This document shows positions 36,088-44,931 of a stretch of 64,000 nt of DNA, one piece after another. The first letter of the stretch is position 1. Each line of letters starts with the position of its first letter. The DNA is from Pseudomonas hygromyciniae (lineage in GTDB: Bacteria; Pseudomonadota; Gammaproteobacteria; Pseudomonadales; Pseudomonadaceae), in the NCBI RefSeq assembly GCF_016925675.1, contig NZ_CP070506.1, positions 2,540,501 to 2,604,500 of the forward strand, written 5' to 3'. Below the pieces are notes generated by a model. The model was not told where the DNA came from. It ran no database searches and saw only the letters and a program-made list of their open reading frames with translations. Made by a program: the position numbers and the translations under genes.

Positions 36088-36708
36088 TCAGGCGCGCCGC
36101 GCCATCAATAACATTGAGGCCGCAGCGGACAACAAACCGGCACAGCAACGATTAAAAATCTTCTTGCCGCGAGGCTGCGTAAACCAGCGGCGCATGTGCA
36201 ATCCTATGTACGCGTAGATGCCAATCGCAATCCACTCCAGTGCCAGGAACAGCAAGCCAAGCAGTGTGAATTGGGAGCCGACATCTACCGTGGGGTCAAC
36301 GAATTGAGGCAAGAACGCGGTAAAGATCAGAATGGCTTTGGGGTTGCCAGCCGCGACCAGGAATTCCTGTCTTGCTAACCCCAACAACCCCGCCTGAGCA
36401 TTGTCTGATTCGGCTTCTACTTGTGGTGCGGCGTTCCACAGTTGATACGCCAGGTAAAAGAGGTATGCCGCGCCAACTATTTTGATCCCGTAGAAGACAA
36501 GTTCTGAGGTTTGCAACACGACGGCCAAGCCCGCCGAGGCAAGTGCGATCATGATCGTGAATGCCAGCAAACGACCTACGCCTGCCATGCAGGCTGTGCG
36601 ATATCCGTAGCGTGTTGCATTGCTGATGGACAGCAGATTATTGGGCCCTGGCGCCATGTTCAGCGCAAAGCATGCGGGCAGGAATAACGCTAGTGTTGCC
36701 AAGTCCAT
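36088..36708 (-). CDS. LysE-family amino-acid exporter
   Basis: About 206 residues with five to six membrane helices. The signature NMAPGPNNLLSISNATRYG near the start and AAGNPKAILIFTAFLPQFVD in the middle identify the LysE/RhtB family. The ATG at 36708 is six bases after GGAG and is better than the ATG at 36714. It is a solitary gene. The substrate is probably an amino acid or derivative but cannot be told from sequence. Confidence 0.92.
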   Translation of the reverse strand: MDLATLALFLPACFALNMAPGPNNLLSISNATRYGYRTACMAGVGRLLAFTIMIALASAGLAVVLQTSELVFYGIKIVGAAYLFYLAYQLWNAAPQVEAESDNAQAGLLGLARQEFLVAAGNPKAILIFTAFLPQFVDPTVDVGSQFTLLGLLFLALEWIAIGIYAYIGLHMRRWFTQPRGKKIFNRCCAGLLSAAASMLLMARRA

Positions 36709-37012
36709 ATGCATCTCCAGAGTTGCTTTGCATCAATCCTATATTTGAAGCGCTGTAGATGCTATCGCCCGCTAATCGGACCTTATTACCTTGGGCTTGT
36801 GTGGATAGCATGGGTGAATGGATAGCGGTAATCACCATCACGTTACTGGCATATGAGTCCAGGGCCGGGTTTTTGGTGCCTTGCTGGTGAGCTTCGGGAT
36901 GCTGCTGACACTCGCTTGAATGGGAATTTACACAGGAAGGGAGTCGGTATTGGAGGTCAACGGCAGCCATGTTTTCAACTCGGCATGCTCGCCTCATGCC
37001 AGGTAGCATGAG

Positions 37013-37291
37013 GTGTGGCAGTTATTTACCAATACGGCCATCGGCCTCTATAGCGTCTGGCTGATGTGGGGGAGAAGTAACCTCAAGCTGGCAAGTTTGC
37101 TTACGCTGTTTGTCACCGGTGGTTTTTTACTGGCCTATTGGCTGCGGGATGGTTATGGCGGGTCGATGGTTCTTTCTGATGGGTCAGAAAAATTGATCAT
37201 AGGGATCAATATGGGGTTGTTTGCCTACATCCTGGCGCTGGTGCTGGCGGGGGTTGGCATCATGATCGACCAGCGAAAGCGCAGGGCCTAG
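37013..37291 (+). CDS. Small membrane protein, three helices
   Basis: 92 residues from a GTG with AGGTAG nearby. Hydrophobic segments lie at about residues 3-20, 26-43 and 63-86 (NMGLFAYILALVLAGVGIMI), and it ends in a basic tail (DQRKRRA). No family is recognised. The 298 bases before it hold no visible feature apart from short GCATG-type repeats. Confidence 0.65.
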   Translation: MWQLFTNTAIGLYSVWLMWGRSNLKLASLLTLFVTGGFLLAYWLRDGYGGSMVLSDGSEKLIIGINMGLFAYILALVLAGVGIMIDQRKRRA

Positions 37292-37350
37292 CCTGGGGAT
37301 CTCGCCTTCAGTAGACGAGAGGTCATAGGCCCGTGATGGTGTAAATAGTC

Positions 37351-37749
37351 CTATATATCGCCACGATGCACGATATGCACTTTGTTGCCGTCCGGGTCGC
37401 GCAGATAGGCGCCGTAGTAACCGTCGCCATAATGTGGGCGCGGGCCGGGCTCACCGTCGTCGATTCCGCCAGCCAGCACACCAGCGGCATAGGCCACATC
37501 GACGGCCTCTGGCGAGGGTGCAGAGAACGCCAGCATGCTGCCATTACCCACTGTGGCGTCCTGGCGGTCGTAGGGGGTGTAGACATAGAAACGCGGCAAC
37601 GGCCTACCCGGGGTGATCCAACAGGCAGAAGACGGCCCGCCATCCGGGGTCACATGGCGCCGGCACAGACCCAGTGGGAAGAGTATGGCGTCGTAGAACT
37701 GGGCGGCTTTGTCCAGATCGTTGGTTCCGACGGTGACGTGGCTGAACAT
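37351..37749 (-). CDS. VOC-family (glyoxalase/dioxygenase-like) protein
   Basis: 132 residues from ATG 37749, which has AGGAG six bases upstream; the frame extends to 37776 without one. It starts MFSHVTVGTNDLDKAAQFYD and ends YGDGYYGAYLRDPDGNKVHI, the two halves of a vicinal-oxygen-chelate fold. His4 and the metal-binding region near the end are typical. The substrate is unknown. Confidence 0.9.
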   Translation of the reverse strand: MFSHVTVGTNDLDKAAQFYDAILFPLGLCRRHVTPDGGPSSACWITPGRPLPRFYVYTPYDRQDATVGNGSMLAFSAPSPEAVDVAYAAGVLAGGIDDGEPGPRPHYGDGYYGAYLRDPDGNKVHIVHRGDI

Positions 37750-37969
37750 ACCTACTCCTTGTGGGCTGTTGTGCAACAGCCGGGTTTTCAGATGACCGTA
37801 CCCTAGCAGAGTAGGCGGTTACGCATCGCATCTTCGGTAGTAATCCCATTTACCCAAGCCCATTCTCTTTGGTATCCCGCGACCTGCTTACGTTGGACAC
37901 CGGAATGCGCGGCTGTGATTCTTGGGCTCTACCCTCAAGGGGTTATTCTCAAGGATAAGGAATCGCCTG

Positions 37970-38374
37970 ATGCTCGGTTACTACGCGCAATACAGCCAGT
38001 ACTACATCACGACGCTGATGATCGTCACCACCGTGTGTTTTGCCTTGCCGATCTTTATCGCGCCGATTGCCTGGGCCCGGGCGATGCGCTGGACGATTCC
38101 CGAACACCAGCACCTGGCAATCTATTTCGGACGCTGCCTGGGGGCGTTTATTCTGGTGGTGGAAGTAGCGATGTTGCGCTCTGCAACCACGGGCACCAGC
38201 TTTAGTTATGCCTTCGATATTCTGTTCGTGGTTTTCTTATTGATGTTTGTGGTGCATGTGTACGGCGCGTTAAAACGTATCCAGCCTATTACTGAAACCC
38301 TGGAGATCGGCTTCTGGATGATGCTGTTTGTGCTCAATATGCTTTTTTATCCTGCGGCGGCAATCACTCTATGA
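37970..38374 (+). CDS. Conserved inner-membrane protein, four helices
   Basis: 134 residues from ATG 37970 (MLGYYAQYSQYYITTLMIVT), with AAGGA about ten bases upstream. Four hydrophobic stretches alternate with short loops (FDILFVVFLLMFVVHVYGAL among them). I do not recognise a named family. It is a single gene between the VOC protein and the Old Yellow Enzyme. Confidence 0.7.
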   Translation: MLGYYAQYSQYYITTLMIVTTVCFALPIFIAPIAWARAMRWTIPEHQHLAIYFGRCLGAFILVVEVAMLRSATTGTSFSYAFDILFVVFLLMFVVHVYGALKRIQPITETLEIGFWMMLFVLNMLFYPAAAITL

Positions 38375-38478
38375 GAAGCACACCTTGCAAAGCTCCCGTG
38401 CGCGTTGTAAGTGCTGTCGAGTACGACGCTCATCGCAGCATAGGTATCTACACAACGTTCAGAAACTAACGAACTTCC

Positions 38479-38507
38479 CTGTGGCGGGCGGGCTTGCCAC
38501 AGCAGCT
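38479..38507. repeat. REP-like palindrome
   Basis: CTGTGGCGGGCGGGCTTGCC followed by ACAG has the G-rich/T-T-G-C-C core of Pseudomonas REP elements and lies between genes. Confidence 0.5.
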
Positions 38508-38580
38508 CGATTTGACGTTGATGCCCAATAAGAAAAGGTTTGCCTGACACCCTTTCGAGTAGACAAATAGCACTGCGCAT

Positions 38581-38600
38581 TATCCGGATTCACCGGAATA
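38581..38600. promoter_or_regulatory. Operator-like motif upstream of the ene-reductase gene
   Basis: TATCCGGATTCACCGGAATA matches 18 of 20 bases with the motif directly before the neighbouring LysR gene (40716-40735). It is an interrupted palindrome with a T-N11-A core, as expected for a LysR target. Confidence 0.65.
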
Positions 38601-38688
38601 TGTTTCCCGGATCGGGGCGATTATCAAAAAAAACCTGGTAGATATCCTGTGTCCATCGCAACCACCGACTATCTACGAGGCGACACCG

Positions 38689-39798
38689 ATGTCCAGACTT
38701 TTTACCCCAGGCGTTGTGGGTCAACTGAGCACGCCCAACCGCGTGGTCATGGCGCCCATGACCCGCTCCCGCAGCACCCAGCCTGGCGATGTGCCGAATG
38801 CCATGAACGCGGTCTACTACGCACAGCGGGCTTCGGCGGCGTTCATTGTTACTGAGGCCACGCAGATTTCGCCCCAGGGCAAGGGCTATTCCTTTACCCC
38901 AGGAATTTACAGTGACGAACAGGTCGCCGGCTGGCGCCTGGTGACCGATGCCGTACATGCCGCTGGTGGGCGAATTTTCCTGCAGCTGTGGCACGTAGGA
39001 CGTATGTCGCACCCTGACTTCCATAATGGCGATTTACCTGTCGCGCCTTCTGCGATTCCTTTCGATGGCAGCATCTGGAAGGTGGATGCCGAGTCCGGTG
39101 TTGGCAGCATGGCCCCATGCCCGACACCACGGGCGCTGGAGCGCGACGAAATCCACGCGATTGTCGACGATTACCGTACGGCTGCGCGTAATGCCATGAC
39201 GGCGGGTTTCGACGGTGTTGAAGTGCATGGAGCCAACGGCTACCTGATCGACCAGTTCCTGCGTACCACCTCTAACGTTCGTACGGATGAATACGGCGGA
39301 TCGCGCGAGAACCGCCTGCGCTTTCTCAAGGAAGTCATGGATGCGGTGATTGATGAAGTGGGAGCCGCCCGCACGGCGATCCGTGTTGCGCCGTTTCTTA
39401 CCGCCCGCGGCATGGCGTGCCCGGACATTCTGCCCACCTTGTTGGAAGCGACCAGCTATCTGCAGGGCAAGGGCATTGCCTACCTGCACCTGGTGGAAGC
39501 GGACTGGGACGATGCCCCCAAGTTTCCCGAGGATTTCCGCCAAGCCGTGCGCGAGCGCTTCCGTAATGCGATTGTGGTGGCCGGTAAGTACGACGTGGAG
39601 CTTGCAGAATGGGTCCTGGAAAAAGGCTACGCAGACTTTGTGGCATTCGGACGTAAGTTTGTAGCCAACCCGGATCTGCCATTGCGGCTGGAGAAGGGGT
39701 ACCCATTGGCCGGCCTGGAAGGGGCCGAGTTGTTTGGCGGTACCGAGCGCGGTTACTCGGATTTTTCCGCCTGGGCTGAGTCGGGCGCAAACCCATAG
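38689..39798 (+). CDS. Alkene reductase, Old Yellow Enzyme family
   Basis: 369 residues, a flavin-dependent TIM barrel. Motifs are NRVVMAPMTRSRS near the start, the substrate-binding region GVEVHGANGYLIDQFLR (about 170) and TDEYGGSRENRLRFL. It has the layout of NemA/XenB-type enzymes, which reduce activated C=C bonds and nitro compounds with NADPH. GAGG lies eight bases before the ATG. A putative LysR site lies 88 bases upstream. It converges with the LysR gene that probably controls it. Confidence 0.94.
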   Translation: MSRLFTPGVVGQLSTPNRVVMAPMTRSRSTQPGDVPNAMNAVYYAQRASAAFIVTEATQISPQGKGYSFTPGIYSDEQVAGWRLVTDAVHAAGGRIFLQLWHVGRMSHPDFHNGDLPVAPSAIPFDGSIWKVDAESGVGSMAPCPTPRALERDEIHAIVDDYRTAARNAMTAGFDGVEVHGANGYLIDQFLRTTSNVRTDEYGGSRENRLRFLKEVMDAVIDEVGAARTAIRVAPFLTARGMACPDILPTLLEATSYLQGKGIAYLHLVEADWDDAPKFPEDFRQAVRERFRNAIVVAGKYDVELAEWVLEKGYADFVAFGRKFVANPDLPLRLEKGYPLAGLEGAELFGGTERGYSDFSAWAESGANP

Positions 39799-39830
39799 GC
39801 CAGATCCACAAACATCTCCTTGGAGTGCGC

Positions 39831-40715
39831 TCAGGTCGCCAGCTTCAAGGAGATTTCGTCCATCAGCAGTTTGACCCGACGCGGCACCGCGTGGCCGGAA
39901 GGGTAAACAATCTGCAAATCCACACCCTGCAGTGAGTAGCTCTGCAGCACCTCGACCAGCCGACCTGCCTGTAAATCATCGCGTACATCAATGTAGGATT
40001 TGATACAGATGCCGTGACCTGCCAGGCACCACTGGCGCACCTGATCGCCGTCATTGGCAATACGCCTGCCCGACACCAGAACTTTGAACGTACGGCCATC
40101 GGCGCGGAACTGCCATTCCCGGTGGATATTGCTGCCAAAGCGCATCAGGATGCACTGCTGCTGTGCCAGGTCGGATGGATGCTGGGGTGTTCCGTGGGCC
40201 TCAATGTAGGCCGGGGATGCACATACGACCCTACGGCCCTCGCTGAGTTTTCTGACGCGCAGGGTGCTGTCGGACAAGGCGCCATACCGGATAGCGAAAT
40301 CAATCCCTTGCCCCGCGAGATCCAGGTAGCCATCGGTCAGGTTCAGGTCGAGGCTTACATTGGGATGCTCTTGCAGAAAATCATCAAGGATTGGCACGAT
40401 GCGGTTACGGCCCAGGTCGACGGGAGCGCTCAGGCGTATCAGGCCCGAGATCCGCTCGGTGCCTAGTTTGATATTGCTCTCGATATCTTCCGCTTCTGCC
40501 AGCAGGCGCCGTGCGCCGTCCATCAGCATCCGCCCTTCATCCGTCAAACTGATCGAGCGTGTGGTACGGGTCAGCAATGTTGCCCCGTAATGCCTTTCCA
40601 ACGCCCCGAGCCGTTCCGACACAGACGTAGGCGAAAGCCCGACCTCACGGCCTGCGGCCGACAATCCGCCTTTTTCGACAATCAATAGAAACAACGCGAG
40701 GTTCTCGAAGAGCAT
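39831..40715 (-). CDS. LysR-family regulator
   Basis: 294 residues with the N-terminal helix-turn-helix GGLSAAGREVGLSPTSVSERL and the effector domain after residue 90 (ISGLIRLSAPVDLGRNRIVP), the shorter CrgA-like subgroup. It is convergent with the Old Yellow Enzyme gene. The same motif sits in front of both genes, here touching the start codon, which suggests autorepression plus control of the reductase. The inducer may be an electrophile or quinone. Confidence 0.92.
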   Translation of the reverse strand: MLFENLALFLLIVEKGGLSAAGREVGLSPTSVSERLGALERHYGATLLTRTTRSISLTDEGRMLMDGARRLLAEAEDIESNIKLGTERISGLIRLSAPVDLGRNRIVPILDDFLQEHPNVSLDLNLTDGYLDLAGQGIDFAIRYGALSDSTLRVRKLSEGRRVVCASPAYIEAHGTPQHPSDLAQQQCILMRFGSNIHREWQFRADGRTFKVLVSGRRIANDGDQVRQWCLAGHGICIKSYIDVRDDLQAGRLVEVLQSYSLQGVDLQIVYPSGHAVPRRVKLLMDEISLKLAT

Positions 40716-40735
40716 TATCCGGATTCCCCTGAATA
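40716..40735. promoter_or_regulatory. Operator-like motif at the LysR start
   Basis: TATCCGGATTCCCCTGAATA begins at the base next to the LysR start codon and matches the motif at 38581-38600 at 18 of 20 positions. Confidence 0.65.
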
Positions 40736-40768
40736 TGATTGTGCTTTTAGCCGGATTCTACGCCAGCA

Positions 40769-41100
40769 CTAGATAGCGCTCATGGCATTTTTACAGAGGG
40801 TAAAAACCCGCAGTTCACGTCTGACGAAATGCGCAGTGTTCTCCAACGTTGTTTGCGTATCAGGATGCTTGAGCTGATAGCGGCTCTCCAGTTCTCTGCT
40901 TTGATGCATATCGAATCGCTCGGTCTGGATGACGTTCAGGGACTCTGGGCTGGTGCCGAAGTACGCTGCCACGCCCGGTAATTTCAGTAGCCATCTGAGC
41001 AGGCCCAGGGGCAGATGGCGGCGGGGCGCTTGCATTTCCAGGGTGCGGGCGATGTGCGCTAGAAGCCCTTGCAGGTTTAGGCGCCAGCGCCCTCGCCACA
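40769..41100 (-). pseudogene. C-terminal remnant, possibly of an NAD-dependent epimerase/reductase
   Basis: The frame reads NLQGLLAHIARTLEMQAPRR, then LLRWLLKLPGVAAYFGTSPE and ends near the LysR promoter. The pattern of a C-terminal helix pair and a ...FGTSPESLNVIQTERF... substrate-binding segment resembles extended short-chain dehydrogenases. No N-terminal Rossmann motif is present upstream, where an exporter gene starts on the other strand. Confidence 0.42.
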
Positions 41101-41216
41101 GGTCAACCTCCCTTTGATCGCCAATTGTATCTCTCGATCTGCCCCTAGCTGTACGGGGCGGTGCGCCACAGAACCCTCTACTGTCAGGGCGACAATAATT
41201 CGCCGGATGACGCACC

Positions 41217-41825
41217 ATGTTTATGTCCACCAGCCTGCTTTCAGCCTTCGCGCTGTTTGCGTTCGTGTCTTCGATTACCCCTGGCCCCAATAACACCATG
41301 CTGTTGGCATCGGGAGCGAACTTCGGTTTTCGCCGCTCGATTCCCCATGCCCTCGGGATCAGCGTGGGCTTTATGGTGTTGGTGATTTCAGTTGGCCTGG
41401 GCCTGGGGGAAGTGTTCAAGGCGTTACCTTGGGCGTACACCGCGCTGCGCTATATCGGGGCGGCATACTTGTTGTACCTGGCGTGGAAAATTGCGACTTC
41501 CAGCGCGATGTCGGACGACACCGACCGCAAGAGCAAACCCATGACCTTTCTCGCCGCCGCGGTGTTCCAGTGGGTCAACCCCAAGGCCTGGATCATGGCG
41601 TTGGGGGCGATCACCACCTACACACCAGCGCAAGGTTACTTCACCAACGTGCTGGTTATCGCCGTGGTGTTTGCAGTGGTCAACCTGCCGAGTGTGTGCG
41701 TGTGGGCGGGGTGCGGCACCGCTTTGCGCAACGTCTTGCGTGAGCCGCGCTGGTTGAAGCTATTCAACTGGTCGATGGCGGGGCTGTTGGTGTTGTCGTT
41801 GTACCCGATGTTTTTTGCCGGCTAA
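41217..41825 (+). CDS. LysE-family amino-acid exporter
   Basis: 202 residues with five to six membrane helices. SSITPGPNNTMLLASGANFG and FQWVNPKAWIMALGAITTY identify the LysE/RhtB family. It is a different member from the one at 36088. It begins at an ATG (another ATG lies six bases on) with a modest ribosome site. The substrate is unknown. Confidence 0.93.
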   Translation: MFMSTSLLSAFALFAFVSSITPGPNNTMLLASGANFGFRRSIPHALGISVGFMVLVISVGLGLGEVFKALPWAYTALRYIGAAYLLYLAWKIATSSAMSDDTDRKSKPMTFLAAAVFQWVNPKAWIMALGAITTYTPAQGYFTNVLVIAVVFAVVNLPSVCVWAGCGTALRNVLREPRWLKLFNWSMAGLLVLSLYPMFFAG

Positions 41826-41853
41826 TAGAGCCGACGCTTTGACGAACCAGGGC

Positions 41854-41937
41854 TCAGACCGGTGAAATCGTGGCCAGCAGGCCGATTCCAACGGTCAGTG
41901 CCAGAAACCCTAAAAGAAAAAATGCCATCTTAGCCAT
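41854..41937 (-). CDS. Small membrane protein (27 residues)
   Basis: A frame of 27 codons starts at ATG 41937 with an excellent ribosome site (GGAGG five bases upstream). It encodes essentially one membrane helix, AFFLLGFLALTVGIGLLATI. Too short for ordinary gene finders. It is likely real because of the start signal and composition. Confidence 0.6.
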   Translation of the reverse strand: MAKMAFFLLGFLALTVGIGLLATISPV

Positions 41938-42101
41938 GGGGCCTCCAAAAGGCGCAAGGGCGGCGGGAGAGTTCCTGCCGATAAGCCATTGTCGGGGGGA
42001 TGGTCTGTTCGGTACAGATGCAGGTGGTAAAGAAAAAAGCGTATCAGATACCGCTTGCAGGCTGGTGTGCCGGGGGTAGGGCTGGCGCCTGGAGGTACTG
42101 A

Positions 42102-42491
42102 TCAGACTGTACGCGGCACCTTCGGGGCTCTTGGGGCTGGCTCCACTGCGGGTAGTACATATTTGAGCCATTCTGTTCGGTGTGAGCTGGGCAGGGCCGG
42201 TGTCGGGTCGGCGGCTGTCGATTCAGCTTCATCGAGTGGGTAGCAATTGTCGCTGCTGCGCCTGCCGTCGGGGTAGACGATAAAACCGCCGCGCCCGTTG
42301 CCACATTCGTGCAGATACACCGGCGACAGTTCTCGCTGCTTATCAATGCGCGCATTCAAGTGGACGATATAGATCCCCATGGCAATCGACACACCCATAA
42401 TCAGGCCCAGGCAGACCAGTAACTGCCAGGTGTAACTGGCGCCCCCGTTATCGCGACGCACTGGCGACACAGCACGCAGCTGCCTGCTCAA
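42102..42491 (-). CDS. Hypothetical single-pass membrane protein
   Basis: 129 codons from a TTG at 42491; GTG starts within the first dozen codons are alternatives. A membrane helix (LLVCLGLIMGVSIAMGIYIV, about residues 24-43) is followed by a periplasmic or cytoplasmic tail with two Cys (HECGNG, DNCYP) and a Pro-rich end. No family is recognised. It may be cotranscribed with the small frame upstream. Confidence 0.5.
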   Translation of the reverse strand: MSRQLRAVSPVRRDNGGASYTWQLLVCLGLIMGVSIAMGIYIVHLNARIDKQRELSPVYLHECGNGRGGFIVYPDGRRSSDNCYPLDEAESTAADPTPALPSSHRTEWLKYVLPAVEPAPRAPKVPRTV

Positions 42492-42624
42492 TACTCTGGC
42501 CCACCAGAAACCGGCTCCCGCCTCCTAGGGTTACCAGTTGCCCGCGAGACGGCAGGATGCTGGCCATCAGGCCGAAGAGAATCAAGGCCAACAGGACTCT
42601 TTTGACCATCGCGTAAAGGTTCAT
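42448..42624 (-). CDS. Possible small membrane protein
   Basis: 58 codons from ATG 42624 with a membrane segment (VLLALILFGLMASIL) and AGAGG eleven bases upstream. It overlaps the next frame by 44 bases, which is unusual, and could instead be the displaced start of that gene. Confidence 0.3.
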   Translation of the reverse strand: MNLYAMVKRVLLALILFGLMASILPSRGQLVTLGGGSRFLVGQSIEQAAACCVASASR

Positions 42625-42761
42625 GACGGTGATGACCTCTGGATATGGGAGCCCCAGCTTAGAGAGTGCCGGGTTAACGCGAGGTAAACATCAGCGGGAA
42701 ATCGCTCGACTTCCGTTATCCTTCAAACCTCTGCGCAACACCTGTCCGAGGGGACCTTCCC

Positions 42762-43436
42762 GTGCATATTCACCTGCTGCTGGTCGAGGACAACCTCGAT
42801 CTGGCCACCACCGTCATCGAATACCTGGAAATCAGCGGCATGGTCTGCGACCACGTCAGTAATGGCCAGGCCGGTCTGAATCTGGCACTCGACCAGCATT
42901 ACGACGTGATTCTGCTGGACATCATGCTGCCGCGCCTCGACGGCCAGCAAGTGTGCGAACGGCTACGCCAGCAAGGCAGCCAGACGCCGATCTTGATGCT
43001 CACTTCACTGGATGCCCTTTCGGACAAGCTCGCCAGCTTTACCGCGGGCGCCGACGACTACCTGGTCAAGCCATTCGAGTTGGCCGAACTGGTGGCCAGG
43101 ATTCGTGCCCTGAGCATGCGCCGCAGCAGCCAGAGCAGCCGCCTGCAGGTGGATGACCTGGTGATGGAGCTGACCACCCGCAAAGTCAGCCGTGCCGGGC
43201 AGGAGCTGCATCTGTCGCCCATCTGCTGGACCCTGCTGGAATACCTGATGCGTGCCAGCCCTGAACCCGTCCCACGGGAGCGCCTGGAAACCACCATCTG
43301 GGGCGACGAGCCACCGGACAGCAATACCCTCAAAGTCCACATGCACCGGCTGCGCAAGGCCGTAGACAAACCCTTCAGCCGGCCGCTGATCCACACCCTG
43401 CCCGGGGTTGGTATACAGGTGAAGTCGCATGCGTAA
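42762..43436 (+). CDS. OmpR-family response regulator
   Basis: 224 residues from a GTG. The receiver domain has the acidic pair Glu9-Asp10 and phospho-acceptor Asp53 (VILLDIMLP), and Lys in DDYLVKPFE. The C-terminal winged helix ends PLIHTLPGVGIQVKS. It overlaps its kinase gene by eight bases. With a ferric-reductase-like gene next, the pair may sense metal or redox state; this is inference. Confidence 0.94.
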   Translation: MHIHLLLVEDNLDLATTVIEYLEISGMVCDHVSNGQAGLNLALDQHYDVILLDIMLPRLDGQQVCERLRQQGSQTPILMLTSLDALSDKLASFTAGADDYLVKPFELAELVARIRALSMRRSSQSSRLQVDDLVMELTTRKVSRAGQELHLSPICWTLLEYLMRASPEPVPRERLETTIWGDEPPDSNTLKVHMHRLRKAVDKPFSRPLIHTLPGVGIQVKSHA

Positions 43437-44748
43437 TGGTCTGAGCCTGAAGTGGGTGATCAGCGGTAGCTTCCTGTTGCTGATTGCCGTGGTGCTACTG
43501 ATCTACAGCCAGCTGTTGCCGGTATACACCGTACGCGGCCTGCTCTACACCGCCAGCGCGATGATGGAAGAAGAGGCCCAGTACTTCGTCAGGCACTACA
43601 AGAAGGACCCAACCACGCCACCGCCGCACAACTACTTCTTCGAGGCCGTCATCGGCAAGGAAGCCTTGCCGGCAAGCGTGCGCGAGCTGCTCAAGGCACC
43701 GCCGAGCATGTCCTTCGGCGCGGTGCAGGTGTTCGGTGATATCGACTCCGATGACGAAGACGCTGAGGTCCGGGCGGTCCTCTCCCAACCCCTGGGTGAC
43801 GGCAAGACCCTATATATGTATGACATCGACCATGACCACGAAGAGGGCGGCGAGGTCGAGACGCCGCTGTCCGATGCCTACTTTGACCAGGTACTGCAGG
43901 GCGTTGCGTTCATCAGCCTGGCGGTGTTCGTACCGGCGCTGATCATTATCGCCCTGTTGGTCTGGTGGTTGGTGCGGCCATTGGGGCGCCTGGCGCAATG
44001 GTCCAGTACGCTGCAAAACCCGGATGCAATGGCCGGCGAGCGCCCTGATTTCAGCTTCAAGGAGTTCAACATGCTGGCCGACGCCCTGGCCCAGAGCGTG
44101 GAGCAGGTGCAGGCCGCCAGTCAGCGCGAAGGTCGACTGTTGCGCTACACCAGTCATGAACTGCGCACCCCGCTGGCAGTGCTCAAGGCCAATATAGAGC
44201 TGTTGACCCTGCAGGCCGGCGGTGTCCTGCCATCCCCCCTGCAGCGCATTGAACGTTCGGTGCTGAACATGCAGCTTATCGCCGAGACCTTGCTGTGGAT
44301 GAGTCGCGAGCGTCCCGAGCCGTTGCCGGAGGAAGACATTGACCTGAGCGAGCTGGTGGGCGAGCTGATTGACAAGCATCGCTACCTGATCGGCAAGCGG
44401 GATATCGAGTTGCTGGTCGACATCCACAACCAACCTTGCCGACTGCCCCCCACCGCGTGCCGCATAGTGATCGGCAACTTCCTGCGCAACGCGCTGCAAT
44501 ATGCCGAAGAAGGTCAGGTCGAAATCAGCTTCAACTACCCGCGGTTGCAGATTGCCAACCACATCAGGGAGGTCAAGCCGAGGGAGGAGTCCAGCGATTT
44601 TGGCTACGGTCTGGGGTTACAGTTGATGCGTGAGCTATGCGCGAAATTGGGGTGGCAGATCGAAGTGATACTTGAGCAACAACGTTTTACTGTGGTTCTG
44701 GACTTCACGACGTTGCAGGCTATCGAGAGTCAGCCGGCAAGCGCTTAG
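43429..44748 (+). CDS. Sensor histidine kinase partner
   Basis: 439 residues. Membrane helix 1 at about residues 9-27, a periplasmic domain of about 130 residues, membrane helix 2 (ALIIIALLVWWLV, about 170-184), HAMP, then His243 in the H-box SHELRTPLAVLK. The N-box is NFLRNALQYA and the ATP lid is FGYGLGLQLMREL. The G1 box is weak. The periplasmic domain has two acidic clusters (IDSDDEDAE and DIDHDHEEGGE) that look suited to metal binding. Coupled to the regulator gene. Confidence 0.9.
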   Translation: MRNGLSLKWVISGSFLLLIAVVLLIYSQLLPVYTVRGLLYTASAMMEEEAQYFVRHYKKDPTTPPPHNYFFEAVIGKEALPASVRELLKAPPSMSFGAVQVFGDIDSDDEDAEVRAVLSQPLGDGKTLYMYDIDHDHEEGGEVETPLSDAYFDQVLQGVAFISLAVFVPALIIIALLVWWLVRPLGRLAQWSSTLQNPDAMAGERPDFSFKEFNMLADALAQSVEQVQAASQREGRLLRYTSHELRTPLAVLKANIELLTLQAGGVLPSPLQRIERSVLNMQLIAETLLWMSRERPEPLPEEDIDLSELVGELIDKHRYLIGKRDIELLVDIHNQPCRLPPTACRIVIGNFLRNALQYAEEGQVEISFNYPRLQIANHIREVKPREESSDFGYGLGLQLMRELCAKLGWQIEVILEQQRFTVVLDFTTLQAIESQPASA

Positions 44749-44931
44749 AAAAAAACGGCATAGGTCAGGCTCTACCCCGGGGGGGATTCGTACACGGCTA
44801 GGCTGTGGTCCCTAGTTATGATCTGGGTCACGGCCCTATTTCAGTAGTCTGCTAGCGTATTAAGCCGCTGACACGTCCAGGGAGGATCAGGTTCGGCCCA
44901 CAGCATCATGTTGATGATTGGAGCATTCACG

